From Arenibacter catalasegens (lineage in GTDB: Bacteria > Bacteroidota > Bacteroidia > Flavobacteriales > Flavobacteriaceae), in NCBI RefSeq assembly GCF_002909235.1, contig NZ_PHQQ01000019.1, positions 54,879 to 118,878 on the forward strand: a stretch of DNA of 64,000 nt, given 5' to 3'. Below, piece by piece: positions 63,938-64,000 of the stretch. The notes beneath the pieces were generated by a model. The model was not told where the DNA came from. It saw only the letters and a list, made by a program, of their open reading frames with translations, and searched no databases. The position numbers and the translations under genes were made by a program. Numbering within the stretch: position 1 is the stretch's first letter; every line of letters begins with the position of its first letter.

Positions 63938-63973
63938 CAATTTCCTTTGTTGAGGCCTCAACAAAGGAAATTG
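63938..63973. repeat. Perfect 36-bp palindrome without a loop
   Basis: The left arm CAATTTCCTTTGTTGAGG is followed directly by its exact reverse complement. There are no mismatches and no spacer. It may act as a bidirectional terminator, where the central four bases would form the loop, or as a protein-binding site or cruciform. No T-run follows on either side. The function is unknown. Confidence 0.75.
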
Positions 63974-64000
63974 GTCCATGAACTTTTCGGGGCTCATTCT

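Overview
The window is chromosomal DNA from a low-GC member of the Bacteroidota, most likely a marine flavobacterium (Flavobacteriaceae). The evidence is a SusC/SusD pair with an ECF sigma factor and a FecR-type anti-sigma factor, a Por/T9SS-type C-terminal sorting domain, many short lipoprotein signals, and an abundance of secreted carbohydrate-active enzymes. I cannot name the genus from sequence alone. No rRNA, tRNA, CRISPR array or transposase gene is visible.

Layout. Positions 1-15,000 are a mixed housekeeping and accessory region: the edge-truncated start of a GH63-type glucosidase, a DinB-fold gene divergent from a WYL regulator, an alpha/beta hydrolase, a TetR/DoxX/SDR operon, an FG-GAP lipoprotein, a ParDE toxin-antitoxin pair, a two-gene mannitol-dehydrogenase/NCS1-type permease operon, acetyltransferases, a methyltransferase and a DUF4377-like lipoprotein. 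Positions 15,255-35,025 form a polysaccharide-utilisation-type locus: GH31, ECF sigma factor, FecR, SusC, SusD, a lipoprotein amidohydrolase, a parallel beta-helix protein, an unrecognised lipoprotein, an Nramp-like carrier whose metal-site residues are gone, an epimerase-like Rossmann protein, a DapA-family lyase, a tandem GNAT protein and a PQQ-type sugar dehydrogenase with cytochrome c.

Positions 35,117-52,798 continue on the same strand with a second enzyme set: a GH109-like protein, two secreted metallophosphoesterases, two ceramidase-fold paralogues flanking a large propeller/HEAT/cytochrome c lipoprotein, two GH110-like beta-helix enzymes and a GH95-like enzyme. GH109, GH110 and GH95 together are the families that remove alpha-GalNAc, alpha-1,3-Gal and alpha-L-Fuc (or L-Gal) caps, so the set is suited to ABH-like or related alpha-capped glycans. 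That is inference. No sulfatase is present.

Positions 52,795-64,000 hold a tRNA-dihydrouridine synthase, an operon of a NodB-fold deacetylase and a 616-residue secreted protein of no family I recognise, a TetR/cupin divergent pair with duplicated operator-like repeats, a haem-binding protein, a GH32 gene broken by one frameshift, and non-coding DNA rich in structured repeats. Two copies of a 117-bp element at 54,836 and 63,071 have the same length and preserve two hairpins through compensatory base changes. The right end carries a 16-unit heptamer array and a perfect 36-bp palindrome.

How the parts may work together: SusC/SusD would import oligosaccharides released by surface and periplasmic hydrolases. 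The sigma/FecR pair with the STN-domain SusC would sense the substrate. The Nramp-like carrier, the epimerase-like protein and the DapA-family lyase would take up and break down an acidic or keto product. The cytochrome c fusions would pass electrons from sugar oxidation to respiration.
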